A DNA stretch of 64,000 bases. Origin: Polynucleobacter sp. GWA2_45_21. GTDB lineage: Bacteria; Pseudomonadota; Gammaproteobacteria; Burkholderiales; Burkholderiaceae. The notes under the pieces are model-generated. The model had not been told where the DNA came from. It saw only the letters and a list, made by a program, of their open reading frames with translations, and did no database searches. Where the stretch lies: positions 1 through 64,000 of the forward strand of contig NZ_MHZG01000008.1 in NCBI RefSeq assembly GCF_001830325.1, given 5' to 3'. Position 1 is the stretch's first letter; every line of letters starts with the position of its first letter. The translations under genes were made by a program, and so were the position numbers. Positions 46,522-56,745 of the stretch are shown piece after piece.

Positions 46522-46523
46522 AT

Positions 46524-48155
46524 ATGTTTGCAGGTATGAATACAGGTGTTGCGCCTTCATTGGCTCCACACCATATGGCCTTAATTCCCCCGGAACGCTT
46601 GGCGGAAATTCAAAAGGAATACTTCACTGAGTTTGCCCATCTAGCAACCAATCCCGAAGCAATTGAAGTAAAAGATCGTCGCTTCTCTGGTAAGGCTTGG
46701 CATTCATCCTGGAGCAAGATGATTGCTGCAACTTACTTATTGAATTCAAAACATTTGCTTGCACTTGCAAAAGCTGTTGATGCAGATGAAAAGACGAAGA
46801 CTAAAATTTTGTTCACTACAGAGCAAATGATTGACGCTTTATCACCGTCAAACTTTATTGCAACCAATCCTGAAGTTCTTGAAAATATTATTAGCTCTCA
46901 GGGCCAGTCTATTCAAAATGGAATAGTGAATTTGTTGGGTGATTTGAAAAAGGGTAAGGTTTCACTGACTGATGAAAGCGCCTTTGAGGTTGGCAAAAAT
47001 ATTGCAACTAGCGAAGGCCAGGTGGTATTCCGTAATGATCTTTTTGAGTTAATTCAGTACACACCATTGACCGAAACAGTGTATGAGCGCCCATACTTAA
47101 TGGTGCCACCTTGCATTAATAAATACTATATTTTGGATTTGCAACCAGATAACTCCGTGGTTCGTTATATGGTGGAGCAGGGCCACACTGTTTTCTTGGT
47201 CTCCTGGAAAAACCCCGACGCATCTATGTCGAAAGTGACTTGGGATGACTATGTTGGCGATGGCGTTATCAAGGCGATTGAGGTGGTTAGGGACATCGGC
47301 GCTACGGATCAGATTAATGTTCTCGGCTTTTGTGTTGGCGGAACTTTAACTTCAACAGCTTTGGCCGTCTTAGCTGCACGCAAAAAAGATTATGTTGCTA
47401 GCCTAACCTTGCTCACCACCTTATTGGATTTCACGGACACCGGAATTCTGGATGTGTTCATCGACGAGGGCATGGTCAAGTTGCGCGAGACCACCATTGG
47501 TGGAGAGGGCGGTCACTTTGGAATGATGTCTGGTTTGGATCTAGGGAATACATTCTCATTCTTGCGTCCAAATGATTTGGTGTGGAACTATGTTGTCGAG
47601 AATTACCTAAAGGGCAATTCACCGCCACCATTTGATTTGCTCTATTGGAATGGTGATTCAACCAATTTACCTGGCCCAATGTATTGCTGGTACCTGCGCC
47701 ACACTTATTTACAAAATGAATTAATTAAACCAGGCAAGCTCACCGTTTGCGGTGAAAAGGTTGATCTAGGTAAGATTGCTGTCCCAGCCTATATCTACGC
47801 TTCGCATGATGACCATATTGTTCCGTGGAAATCTGCTTATGAATCTACCCGTATTTTGAAGGGTAAGAACCGTTTTGTTTTGGGTGCCTCTGGACATATT
47901 GCTGGCGTAATTAATCCACCAGCAAAAAACAAGCGCCATTATTTTGAAAACAATAAGTTGGCTAAGACAGCAGATGAGTGGTTGGCTGCAGCAAAAGATA
48001 TCAAGGGTAGTTGGTGGCCCAACTACGCTAAATGGTTAGAACAGTTTGGTGGCAAGAAAATTAAAGCCAGCAAAACGTTTGGTAATGCACAGTACAAAAA
48101 ACTAGAAGCGGCGCCTGGTAAGTACGTGAAAGAAAAAGTATCCGCTGCTAATTAA
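46524..48155 (+). CDS. phaC: Class I poly(3-hydroxyalkanoate) synthase
   Basis: A 543-aa PHA synthase that polymerises 3-hydroxyacyl-CoA into storage granules. The lipase-like box LGFCVGGT puts the nucleophile at Cys270; DDHIVPW and GASGHIAGVINPP give the Asp and His. The N-terminal domain and length match class I (homomeric) synthases, and there is no phaE. It starts a pha cluster with phaB and phaR, and bktB beyond rimO. A later Met (MNTGVAP) is an alternative start. Confidence 0.95.
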   Translation: MFAGMNTGVAPSLAPHHMALIPPERLAEIQKEYFTEFAHLATNPEAIEVKDRRFSGKAWHSSWSKMIAATYLLNSKHLLALAKAVDADEKTKTKILFTTEQMIDALSPSNFIATNPEVLENIISSQGQSIQNGIVNLLGDLKKGKVSLTDESAFEVGKNIATSEGQVVFRNDLFELIQYTPLTETVYERPYLMVPPCINKYYILDLQPDNSVVRYMVEQGHTVFLVSWKNPDASMSKVTWDDYVGDGVIKAIEVVRDIGATDQINVLGFCVGGTLTSTALAVLAARKKDYVASLTLLTTLLDFTDTGILDVFIDEGMVKLRETTIGGEGGHFGMMSGLDLGNTFSFLRPNDLVWNYVVENYLKGNSPPPFDLLYWNGDSTNLPGPMYCWYLRHTYLQNELIKPGKLTVCGEKVDLGKIAVPAYIYASHDDHIVPWKSAYESTRILKGKNRFVLGASGHIAGVINPPAKNKRHYFENNKLAKTADEWLAAAKDIKGSWWPNYAKWLEQFGGKKIKASKTFGNAQYKKLEAAPGKYVKEKVSAAN

Positions 48156-48176
48156 TATTTTCATAAGGGGGTAATC

Positions 48177-48917
48177 ATGTCTCAAAAAATTGCATACGTC
48201 ACTGGTGGTATGGGTGGCATTGGTACAGCTATTTGTCAGCGACTCGCTAAGGATGGCTTTAAGGTCATCGCTGGTTGCGGACCTAATTCCCCACGTAAGG
48301 ATCGCTGGCTTGGCGAACAGAAGGCTTTGGGTTACGACTTCATCGCTTCTGAAGGTAACGTTTCAGACTGGGATAGCACTGTTGCTGCCTTTGATAAGGT
48401 TAAAGCTGAAGTAGGTCGTGTTGACGTTCTAGTGAATAACGCCGGTATTACTAAGGACAGCGTATTCCGCAAAATGACTCCTGAGCAGTGGAAAGCGGTG
48501 ATTGATACCAACCTCAATTCTTTGTTCAATGTAACTAAGCAAGTGGTTGATGGTATGGCTGATAACGGCTGGGGTCGCATCATTAATATTTCTTCTGTTA
48601 ATGGTCAAAAGGGTCAGTTTGGTCAATCAAACTACTCCACTGCAAAAGCGGGCTTGCATGGATTTACGATGGCCTTGTCACAAGAGTTAGCCTCTAAAGG
48701 GGTGACTGTAAATACAGTTTCTCCTGGTTATATCGGCACAGACATGGTGAAGGCTATTCGTGAGGATGTCCTAGAGAAGATTGTTGCTGGCGTTCCAGTG
48801 AAGCGCTTGGGTACCCCAGAAGAGATTGCGTCAATTTGCTGCTGGATTGCCTCTGATGATGGCGGCTACGCAACTGGCGCTGACTTCTCCTTAAATGGTG
48901 GCCTGCATACAGGTTAA
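48177..48917 (+). CDS. phaB: Acetoacetyl-CoA reductase
   Basis: A 246-aa short-chain dehydrogenase reducing acetoacetyl-CoA to (R)-3-hydroxybutyryl-CoA with NADPH. Visible are TGGMGGIGTAICQRLA (TGxxxGxG), NNAGITKDSVFRKM, INISSVNGQKGQFGQSNYSTAKAGLHGFT with the Ser-Tyr-Lys triad (YSTAK), and SPGYIGTDM. It follows phaC by 21 bp after a GGGGG ribosome-binding element and supplies its substrate. Confidence 0.95.
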   Translation: MSQKIAYVTGGMGGIGTAICQRLAKDGFKVIAGCGPNSPRKDRWLGEQKALGYDFIASEGNVSDWDSTVAAFDKVKAEVGRVDVLVNNAGITKDSVFRKMTPEQWKAVIDTNLNSLFNVTKQVVDGMADNGWGRIINISSVNGQKGQFGQSNYSTAKAGLHGFTMALSQELASKGVTVNTVSPGYIGTDMVKAIREDVLEKIVAGVPVKRLGTPEEIASICCWIASDDGGYATGADFSLNGGLHTG

Positions 48918-49031
48918 ACCCGTCAAAAATGCAGTTTTAGTGGTCTGCTCATCGGCATATTTACCTTTAGGTCAAACTAGGGATAAACTATGTCGATGTT
49001 GCATTGCAGTAATGAGAGTTAGGAAAAATAC

Positions 49032-49592
49032 ATGGCCACACGTTCCAAAAAACCCGGCGATAGCCGCTTGATCAAGAAGTACCCCAATCGTCGTTTATAT
49101 GACACCCAAACCAGCACTTATGTCACGCTGGCAGATATCAAAAATTTAGTCATGGCAGGCGATGCGTTTAGCGTTGTTGATGCAAAAACTGAAGATGATT
49201 TAACACGCAATATCTTGCTGCAAATTATTTTGGAAGAAGAGGCTGGCGGCGCGCCGGTATTTTCTACTCAAATGCTTTCTCAAATCATTCGTTTCTATGG
49301 AAATTCCATGCAAGGTTTGATGGGTAGCTATCTTGAAAAAACCATGCAGTCTTTTGTGGACATTCACAATAAGCTTGGTGATCAAACCCAGGGCTTAGGC
49401 GCAGGTAGCACACCTGAAGCATGGGCCAAGATGATGAATTTGCAAAACCCAATGATGCAAGGCTTAATGGGTAACTATATGGAGCAGAGCAAGGATCTAT
49501 TTGTGAAGATGCAAGAGCAAATGCAAAACTCCCCAACGATATTTAGTGGCTTCCCATTTCCAGGTCAGCCTAATAAGACAGAAAAAGAATAG
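49032..49592 (+). CDS. phaR: Polyhydroxyalkanoate synthesis repressor PhaR
   Basis: A 186-aa PHB/PHA accumulation regulator. The N-terminal DNA-binding domain has [29 protein letters not shown], a signature of the family, and the C-terminal part is rich in Met and Gln ([21 protein letters not shown]), which binds granules. It represses phasin and its own gene until PHA forms. A TTGCATTGCA motif lies 40 bp upstream and may be a self-binding site. It follows phaB by 114 bp and precedes rimO by 2 bp. Confidence 0.93.
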   Translation: MATRSKKPGDSRLIKKYPNRRLYDTQTSTYVTLADIKNLVMAGDAFSVVDAKTEDDLTRNILLQIILEEEAGGAPVFSTQMLSQIIRFYGNSMQGLMGSYLEKTMQSFVDIHNKLGDQTQGLGAGSTPEAWAKMMNLQNPMMQGLMGNYMEQSKDLFVKMQEQMQNSPTIFSGFPFPGQPNKTEKE

Positions 49593-49594
49593 TT

Positions 49595-50953
49595 GTGGCG
49601 GGTAAAGTTGGTTTTGTTTCCTTGGGATGCCCCAAGGCATTGGTTGATTCTGAACTCATCCTCACTCAATTAAGCGCTGAGGGTTACGAGACTGCCAAGG
49701 ATTATTCGGGCGCCGATCTCGTTGTCGTGAATACCTGTGGCTTTATTGATTCTGCTGTTGAGGAGAGCCTTGCCGCGATTGGCGAAGCTTTATCAGAAAA
49801 TGGCAAAGTTATTGTTACTGGTTGCTTGGGTGCTCGTAAAAATGCAGATGGTAGCGACCTCATTCAGAGCATTCATCCTAAAGTCCTTGCAGTAACCGGG
49901 CCTCACGCCACCCAAGAGGTGATGCAGGCTATTCATTTGCACCTGCCAAAACCACATGATCCCTTTACTGATTTACTGCCACCGATTGGTGTGAAGCTCA
50001 CGCCAAAGCATTATGCGTATCTGAAGATTTCTGAGGGATGCAATCACCGTTGTACCTTCTGCATCATTCCTAGTTTGCGTGGTGACCTTGTGTCACGCCC
50101 CATTGGTGAAGTGCTGCTTGAGGCCAAAAAATTATTTGAATCCGGCGTAAAAGAGCTATTAGTTGTTTCACAGGACACAAGCGCCTATGGTGTTGATATT
50201 CAATATCGCACTGGTTTTTGGGATGGGAAACCTGTTAAGACTCGTATGTTTGATTTAGTAAATGCTTTAAATCAAATTGCCAGAGAGCATCAAGCTTGGG
50301 TTCGCCTACATTATGTCTATCCCTATCCGCATGTAGATGATGTTCTGCCCTTAATGGCAGAGTTTTCTGATCATGGCTTTGGTGTGCTGCCTTATCTAGA
50401 TATTCCCTTGCAGCACGCGCACCCAGATGTTCTCAAACGCATGAAGCGTCCTGCAAGTGGAGAAAAGAATTTAGAGCGTATACAAGCATGGCGAGCTGCA
50501 TGCCCAGATTTAGTCATTCGCAGTACTTTTATTGCAGGCTTCCCGGGCGAGACTGAAGAAGAGTTTGAATATCTCCTGAATTTCTTGGATGAGGCTCAAA
50601 TTGATCGTGCCGGGTGCTTTGCCTATTCACCAGTCGATGGTGCAACAGCCAATGCTTTGGATAACCCAGTTCCAGATGCTATGCGCGAAGATCGCCGCGC
50701 TCGTTTTATGGCAAAAGCTGAAGAAATCTCCACTAAACGACTTGCTAAAAAAGTAGGCAAGCGTATTCAAGTCATTATTGACCGCGTAGATGAATCCGGT
50801 GGAATTGGCCGAACCATCGGTGATGCCCCTGAAATTGATGGTTTGGTGAGGGTTTTGCCTCCTAATAAGCCCTCTAAGCGCTATCGTGCCGGTGAAATCA
50901 TCAAAGTCACGGTTATTAGCCCCCAAGGGCATGACCTAATAGCAGAAACTTGA
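49595..50953 (+). CDS. rimO: Ribosomal protein uS12 methylthiotransferase RimO
   Basis: A 452-aa radical-SAM methylthiotransferase acting on Asp89 of uS12. The N-terminal MTTase domain starts [18 protein letters not shown]; the radical-SAM cysteines are CNHRCTFC; the rest includes [17 protein letters not shown] and a C-terminal TRAM region. The start is GTG at 49595, two bases after phaR; no ATG lies upstream in frame. The cysteine set (LGCPK, NTCGF, TGCLG) for the second cluster is complete. Confidence 0.93.
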   Translation: MAGKVGFVSLGCPKALVDSELILTQLSAEGYETAKDYSGADLVVVNTCGFIDSAVEESLAAIGEALSENGKVIVTGCLGARKNADGSDLIQSIHPKVLAVTGPHATQEVMQAIHLHLPKPHDPFTDLLPPIGVKLTPKHYAYLKISEGCNHRCTFCIIPSLRGDLVSRPIGEVLLEAKKLFESGVKELLVVSQDTSAYGVDIQYRTGFWDGKPVKTRMFDLVNALNQIAREHQAWVRLHYVYPYPHVDDVLPLMAEFSDHGFGVLPYLDIPLQHAHPDVLKRMKRPASGEKNLERIQAWRAACPDLVIRSTFIAGFPGETEEEFEYLLNFLDEAQIDRAGCFAYSPVDGATANALDNPVPDAMREDRRARFMAKAEEISTKRLAKKVGKRIQVIIDRVDESGGIGRTIGDAPEIDGLVRVLPPNKPSKRYRAGEIIKVTVISPQGHDLIAET

Positions 50954-51032
50954 CTATTAGAATAAAAATAGTGTTTTGGCCTATTGTTAGGGTCAATATT
51001 TTGCCTTTTTAGGCACCGTAAAGGGGATTGAT

Positions 51033-52217
51033 ATGAGTCGTGATGTCGTCGTTTTGAGTGCTGTACGTTCAGCAATTGGTACTTTTAATGGATCACTGAG
51101 TAGCCTTGAGCCATCAGAGCTCGGCGGTATGGTGATGAAAGAGGCGGTAGCGCGATCTGGAGTAGATCCATCCCTAATTAATTACGTTACTGTTGGTAAT
51201 ACCATCCCTACGGACAACCGTTATGCCTATGTTGCACGCGTTGCTTCCATTCAGGCTGGCTTGCCAATGGAATCTGTTGCGATGGCCTTGAATCGTTTAT
51301 GCAGTTCAGGTTTACAAGCGATTGTGACAACTGCTCAACAAATTATGTTGGGTGACTGCGATTACGGTATCGGTGGTGGTGTTGAGGTAATGTCACGCGG
51401 TATGTACGGTTCACCAGCAATGCGCAGCGGTGCTCGCATGGGCGATACCAAAATGATTGACTTGATGGTTTCTGTTTTGACCGATCCATTTGGTGTTGGA
51501 CATATGGGTGTTACTGCAGAGAACCTCGTTGAGAAATGGAAGCTAACTCGTGAAGAGCAGGATGCGCTTGCTGTTGAGTCACATCGTCGCGCAGCTAATG
51601 CAATTAAAGAAGGTCGCTTTAAATCTCAAATCGTCCCTATTACCATCAAGACCCGTAAGGGTGATGTGGTATTTGATACCGATGAGCATGTGAAGCCAGA
51701 TACCACTATGGAAACTTTGGCGAAGATGAAAGCAGTCTTCAAAAAAGAGGGCGGTAGCGTTACTGCAGGTAATGCATCAGGCATTAATGATGGCGCTGCA
51801 TTCTTTGTATTGGCTGACGCTGAAACGGCTAAGAAGGCTGGTCATAAGCCAATCGCTCGTTTAGTTTCTTATGCTGTTGCTGGCGTGCCGAACCACATCA
51901 TGGGCGAAGGTCCTATTCCAGCAACCAAGATTGCTCTTGAGCGCGCCGGCCTGAAATTAGATCAAATCGATGTGATCGAATCTAATGAGGCTTTTGCTGC
52001 ACAAGCTTTGGCTGTTACTAAAGGTTTGGGCCTAGACCCAGCTAAGACCAACGTCAATGGTGGAGCAATTGCATTAGGCCACCCAATCGGTTGTTCTGGT
52101 GCAGCAATTGCTACTAAAGCTATCCATGAATTACATCGTGTTCAAGGCAAATATGCTTTGGTCACAATGTGTATTGGTGGTGGTCAAGGCATCGCAACTA
52201 TTTTTGAGCGTCTCTAA
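51033..52217 (+). CDS. bktB: Beta-ketothiolase (BktB-like acetyl-CoA acyltransferase)
   Basis: A 394-aa thiolase. The acylated cysteine is in LNRLCSSGLQAI (near 89); GHPIGCSGA carries the His and CIGGGQG the second Cys. The FDTDEHVK insert, VTAGNASGINDGAA and the ending TIFERL are close to BktB of Cupriavidus, which makes 3-ketoacyl-CoA, including ketovaleryl-CoA from propionyl-CoA. The propionate operon in this window would supply or drain the same pool. An AAGGGGAT site precedes the ATG. Confidence 0.9.
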   Translation: MSRDVVVLSAVRSAIGTFNGSLSSLEPSELGGMVMKEAVARSGVDPSLINYVTVGNTIPTDNRYAYVARVASIQAGLPMESVAMALNRLCSSGLQAIVTTAQQIMLGDCDYGIGGGVEVMSRGMYGSPAMRSGARMGDTKMIDLMVSVLTDPFGVGHMGVTAENLVEKWKLTREEQDALAVESHRRAANAIKEGRFKSQIVPITIKTRKGDVVFDTDEHVKPDTTMETLAKMKAVFKKEGGSVTAGNASGINDGAAFFVLADAETAKKAGHKPIARLVSYAVAGVPNHIMGEGPIPATKIALERAGLKLDQIDVIESNEAFAAQALAVTKGLGLDPAKTNVNGGAIALGHPIGCSGAAIATKAIHELHRVQGKYALVTMCIGGGQGIATIFERL

Positions 52218-52256
52218 TCAACGTTCATTCACTGCTCAAGCCTAAATTCAAGTGAC

Positions 52257-53147
52257 TTAGGCGATCAGCAGTAAAGCAGCATCCAAGCCGACTCGGTCAA
52301 AAGCCGCGTCGGCTTTTTCTTTGACAATGGGTTTTGCTCGATAGGCAATACTGATGCCTGAGCCATGCATCATGGGTAGATCGTTTGATCCATCACCCAT
52401 GGTGATGGAGTTCTGCTTATGACAATTCATCATTGCGCAGGCTTGCTCAAGATAAGTATTCTTTGCTGCACCATCAACAATATCGCCAATCACTTTACCG
52501 GTGAGCTTGCCGTCAACAATTTCCAAAGTGTTGGCTTGAGTTTGTTTAAAGCCCAATTCCTGTTGGAGCTTTTGGGTAAAAAAAGTGAAACCTCCAGAAA
52601 CTAGTAGGGTATACAAACCTCTAGCGTTAGCTCCGGCTAGTAATTCAGCGGCTCCAGGGTTAGGACGCAAACGTTCCCGGTAGACCGACTCCAGTACATC
52701 AGCAGATACACCCTCTAGAAGGGCTACGCGTCTGCGCAAACTTTCTTGAAAGTCCTTAATTTCTCCGCGCATAGTGGCTTCAGTGATTTCTGAGACCGCA
52801 GCTTTTTTACCGGTGAAATCCGCAATCTCATCAATGCACTCAATATTAATGAGTGTTGAGTCCATATCCATGGCCAGCACTTTTACCGCATCAGCTTTAA
52901 ATCCCGGGGAAAGAAAAGCTAAATCCGTGTCGTACTTAGCAGCGATATCGCGCATTGCAACTCTTGCCTCAGGCAATAAGTTTTGAGAGCAAGTCCAACG
53001 GGCAGTGAAATATTTCGATGGTGATGAGTGTAATGCGAGCTGAGAAAGCTCTAGCCCCAGAACTTTTGCATGCGCACTTAATGCAGCATTCAAATCTAGT
53101 GGGATTGGAGTATTAGCAAGTGCTACAAGAGTGAGGTGGCTAGACAT
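52257..53147 (-). CDS. serB: Phosphoserine phosphatase
   Basis: A 296-aa HAD-family enzyme, last step of serine synthesis. The nucleophile motif is AMDMDSTLINIECIDEIAD; LLVSGGFTFFTQKL and ITMGDGSNDLPMM are the remaining HAD motifs. The first 80 residues form the ACT-like regulatory part. Its 3' end is 39 bp from that of bktB (convergent), and a GCCTAA/TTAGGC repeat covers the junction. It lies 20 bp downstream of mfd. Confidence 0.94.
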   Translation of the reverse strand: MSSHLTLVALANTPIPLDLNAALSAHAKVLGLELSQLALHSSPSKYFTARWTCSQNLLPEARVAMRDIAAKYDTDLAFLSPGFKADAVKVLAMDMDSTLINIECIDEIADFTGKKAAVSEITEATMRGEIKDFQESLRRRVALLEGVSADVLESVYRERLRPNPGAAELLAGANARGLYTLLVSGGFTFFTQKLQQELGFKQTQANTLEIVDGKLTGKVIGDIVDGAAKNTYLEQACAMMNCHKQNSITMGDGSNDLPMMHGSGISIAYRAKPIVKEKADAAFDRVGLDAALLLIA

Positions 53148-53167
53148 GGGTGATAAGTAATCGGCAA

Positions 53168-56100
53168 TTAGTTAACTTGAGCAGTATTGAGCACAGCGGA
53201 TTCATTGAGACTTCTGAGAATTTTCCGGATTTGGTCTAGACGTTGCTCTAGTTTCTCAAAATCCTTCTCTTTTTGGGGGAGAATTTTTAGCTTATCTTGC
53301 CCGTTGAGTTGTATGTACTTAGATGACTGAATCAGATGAATGATCTTCATCGGGTCAATTGGGGGATTGGGAATAAATTGAATCTGAATTGAGCTTGGGC
53401 TGGCATCAATCTTTTTAATGCCAAATCCTGCCATCTCTAAACGCAAGCGATGGGTTTCATAGAGGGATTTAGCTTGGTCAGGCAAATCGCCATAGCGATC
53501 TACCAGCTCTTCACGCAATCCCATGAGTTCGGAGAAATCATGGGTGCCAGCGAAACGCTTGTACATGGAGAGGCGCTCATGGACATCGGGGCAGTAGTCA
53601 TTTGGGAATAGGGCGGGCACACCAAGGTTGACATCAGTTGTTGCTTGAAGCGGCGAGAGGAGATCGGGTTCTTTGCCGCTACGTAGAGACTTAACAGCTC
53701 GATTAAGCATTTCGGTATACAACTGGAATCCAATTTCATGAATTTCACCAGACTGCTTATCGCCTAATACTTCGCCAGCTCCCCGAATCTCTAAATCATG
53801 CATTGCTAAATAGAAGCCTGAGCCCAATTCTTCCATTGCCTGAATTGCATTTAAACGCAATTGGGCTTGCTTGCTCAGTGCCTCAGGATCTGGCACTAGG
53901 AGGTATGCATATGCCTGGTGATGAGATCGTCCAACGCGACCACGTAATTGGTGTAATTGCGCCAAGCCAAACTTATCCGCGCGATGCATGATGATGGTAT
54001 TGGCAGTGGGAACGTCAATACCGGTTTCAATAATGGTGGTGCATAATAGGATGTTGGTTCGCTGAGTCACAAACTCACGCATGACGGATTCCAATTCACG
54101 CTCATGCATTTGGCCGTGCGCTACGCTAATGCGTGCTTCCGGAATGAGTTCTTGTAAAGCATGCTTACGGTTCTGAATAGTTTCAACTTCGTTATGCAAG
54201 AAATAGACCTGTCCACCACGCTTAATCTCACGAAGCACAGCCTCACGAATAACGCCATCACCCTCACGACGCACAAAGGTTTTGATAGCTAAGCGCTTCT
54301 GAGGTGCGGTAGCGATAATAGAAAACTCTCGCAAACCTTCCATCGCCATGCCTAGAGTTCTTGGAATAGGTGTGGCAGTCAGAGTCAGGATATCCACTTC
54401 AGCGCGCAATGCCTTTAGCGCATCCTTCTGACGTACACCAAAGCGATGCTCTTCATCCGCGATTACTAAACCTAAATTAGCAAACTGGGTTTCTTTTGAT
54501 AGCAGCTTATGTGTACCAATGATGATGTCGGCTTCACCCTTAGCAATTGCTTCTAATGCAGCATTAATTTCTTTAGTGGTTTTAAAGCGCGAGAGCTCAA
54601 CAATGCGCACCGGCCAATCGGCAAAGCGATCTTTCCAGGTGGCGACGTGCTGCTCAGCAAGAAGAGTGGTTGGAGCCAAGATGGCTACTTGCTTGCCACC
54701 CATCACTGCAACAAAGCTGGCGCGTAGAGCAACCTCGGTCTTGCCAAAGCCCACATCACCACATACCAGTCTATCCATCGGTGTGCCGCTAGTCATATCG
54801 CCAATGACTGCAGCAATGGCGTTGGCCTGATCCGGTGTTTCTTCGAAACCAAAGCTTTCGGCAAAAGCAGCGTAATCATGGGCTGAGAATTCAAAGGCAT
54901 GACCTTTGCGAATCGCTCTTGCTGCATAAAGGCTCAATAGTTCTGCGGCGGTATCTCGAATTTGTTGCGCAGCTTTACGCCTTGCTTTGTCCCACTGACC
55001 AGAACCCAGTTGATGTAATGGTGCTGAGTCAGGATCGGAGCCTGCATAACGGGTGACCATTTGTAGCTGTTGTACTGGTACATATAGAGTCGCATCTTTG
55101 GCGTAAACCAAATGCAAGAACTCTTCAAAAATAGGCTCTTCTTTTGGTGGCGCTAAATTGAGGAGAACTAAACCTTGGTAGCGACCAATACCATGATCAG
55201 AATGCACTACAGGATCACCAATCTTGAGCTCGGATAAATCCTTAAAGAGCATATCCGGATCGGCGCTCTCACTTTCTTTGCCTTTGCGTCGTTGACGGGC
55301 CGTGGTGGTAAAGAGCTCTGCTTCAGTAACAACGATGAGGTTTTCAGCTGGCCAAGTAAATCCATTAAAGAGTTGGGCCGTGACCAATCCAAAAAGTGAA
55401 TCGCTCTTAATGAAATCAGCAATACCTTCAAAGCCTTCTGGCTTTAATGGGTAGAGTGGTTTGCCATTCTGCCCAGCAACTGAATTACTTTCTTCAAAGA
55501 GTTGGCGAATCGATTCTTTGCGGCCATTGCTATCACTACAAATAAGTACGCGAACTTTTTCTTGAGCAACTAAAGCGCGTAGTCGATTAATTGGGTCAGC
55601 ATCACGGCGATGTACCGCTAAATCCGGTACGGCTAAAAATTGTGGTGATTCTTTTGCTTCTTTATCCACCTCTTTCTCTAATGCCAAACGCGCATTAGGC
55701 TTGAGCGCCGTAAAGAATTGATCGACATCTAGGAATAAGTCTGCCGGCGGAAGAATGGGGCGATCAAGATCATGTTTTAAGAACTCATATCTAGAAAGTG
55801 TGTCTTTCCAAAAGCTCTTGATGGATTCTTCAACGTCGCCAATACTGACTAGCCAGACTGGATCCCCAGAGCGAGGGAAGTAATCAAAGACGGTAGAAGA
55901 CTCTTCGAAGAAGAGGGGTAGGTAGGATTCGATGCCAGCGCTAGGGATTCCGAGGTTGGCATCTTTATAAATTGAACAACGTGTTGGATCGCCCTCAAAC
56001 ACTTCGCGCCATCTACCACGGAAGGCGGTACGTGAAGCATCATCAAATGGAAACTCATGCCCCGGTAATAGCCGAACCCCTTTGACGGGATAGAGGCTGC

Positions 56101-56722
56101 GCTGGGTGTCGGGATCAAAAGCTCGAATTTGCTCGATCTCATCACCAAAGAGATCTAGGCGATAAGGCAGGCTTGAGCCCATCGGAAATAAATCAATCAA
56201 GCCACCGCGAATGCTGTATTCACCGGGACGCATGACTGAGCTAACGGGGTCATAACCAGCTTGTTGTAACTGAAGTTTCAGGGCAGCCTCATTGAGCTTG
56301 TCACCTTGCCTAAAAAAGAAGGTGTGGCCCGATAAGAAATTCGGTGGTCCTAATCTTTGTAGCGCAGTGGTGATGGGTACTAAGACAATGTCGCAACTGC
56401 CGTTGAGTAATTCATAAAGCGTGGCTAAACGTTCTGAGACCAAATCCTGATGTGGTGAGAAGTGGTCATAAGGCAGGATTTCCCAGTCGGGGAGAAGGCG
56501 TGTTTTGAGTTGCGGCGCAAAAGCCGGGATTTCTTCCAAGAGACGCTGCGCTTCCTGTGCCTGTGCACAGAAGATCACCATGACTGAGAATTCAGATCGA
56601 TAACGTAGGGCTGATTGGGCAATTAAGGCTGCATCTGAAGAGCCTACTAGGCCTGAAAAGGTAAAGCGCTGCCCAGCCCGCGGTGCAGGTATGGGGGGTG
56701 CTAGTTTTAATGCATCAGACAT
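53168..56722 (-). CDS. mfd: Transcription-repair coupling factor
   Basis: An 1184-aa translocase that releases RNA polymerase stalled at lesions and recruits UvrA. The N-terminal UvrB-like homology region (RYRSEFSVMVIFCAQAQEAQRL ...), the RNA-polymerase interaction domain (GDPVVHSDHGIGRYQGL), Walker A CGDVGFGKTEVALRASFV, DEEHRFG helicase motif, and the TRCF C-terminal domain are in order. The start at 56722 is only 23 bp from the ATG of the divergent ispD. Confidence 0.96.
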   Translation of the reverse strand: MSDALKLAPPIPAPRAGQRFTFSGLVGSSDAALIAQSALRYRSEFSVMVIFCAQAQEAQRLLEEIPAFAPQLKTRLLPDWEILPYDHFSPHQDLVSERLATLYELLNGSCDIVLVPITTALQRLGPPNFLSGHTFFFRQGDKLNEAALKLQLQQAGYDPVSSVMRPGEYSIRGGLIDLFPMGSSLPYRLDLFGDEIEQIRAFDPDTQRSLYPVKGVRLLPGHEFPFDDASRTAFRGRWREVFEGDPTRCSIYKDANLGIPSAGIESYLPLFFEESSTVFDYFPRSGDPVWLVSIGDVEESIKSFWKDTLSRYEFLKHDLDRPILPPADLFLDVDQFFTALKPNARLALEKEVDKEAKESPQFLAVPDLAVHRRDADPINRLRALVAQEKVRVLICSDSNGRKESIRQLFEESNSVAGQNGKPLYPLKPEGFEGIADFIKSDSLFGLVTAQLFNGFTWPAENLIVVTEAELFTTTARQRRKGKESESADPDMLFKDLSELKIGDPVVHSDHGIGRYQGLVLLNLAPPKEEPIFEEFLHLVYAKDATLYVPVQQLQMVTRYAGSDPDSAPLHQLGSGQWDKARRKAAQQIRDTAAELLSLYAARAIRKGHAFEFSAHDYAAFAESFGFEETPDQANAIAAVIGDMTSGTPMDRLVCGDVGFGKTEVALRASFVAVMGGKQVAILAPTTLLAEQHVATWKDRFADWPVRIVELSRFKTTKEINAALEAIAKGEADIIIGTHKLLSKETQFANLGLVIADEEHRFGVRQKDALKALRAEVDILTLTATPIPRTLGMAMEGLREFSIIATAPQKRLAIKTFVRREGDGVIREAVLREIKRGGQVYFLHNEVETIQNRKHALQELIPEARISVAHGQMHERELESVMREFVTQRTNILLCTTIIETGIDVPTANTIIMHRADKFGLAQLHQLRGRVGRSHHQAYAYLLVPDPEALSKQAQLRLNAIQAMEELGSGFYLAMHDLEIRGAGEVLGDKQSGEIHEIGFQLYTEMLNRAVKSLRSGKEPDLLSPLQATTDVNLGVPALFPNDYCPDVHERLSMYKRFAGTHDFSELMGLREELVDRYGDLPDQAKSLYETHRLRLEMAGFGIKKIDASPSSIQIQFIPNPPIDPMKIIHLIQSSKYIQLNGQDKLKILPQKEKDFEKLEQRLDQIRKILRSLNESAVLNTAQVN

Positions 56723-56745
56723 CGAAGCTCATTATAGAATCAGGT

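Noticed and set aside
46496-46630. 44-codon leader ORF overlapping phaC
   Set aside because: GGAG is too close to its ATG and the frame overlaps phaC codons; looks like chance.
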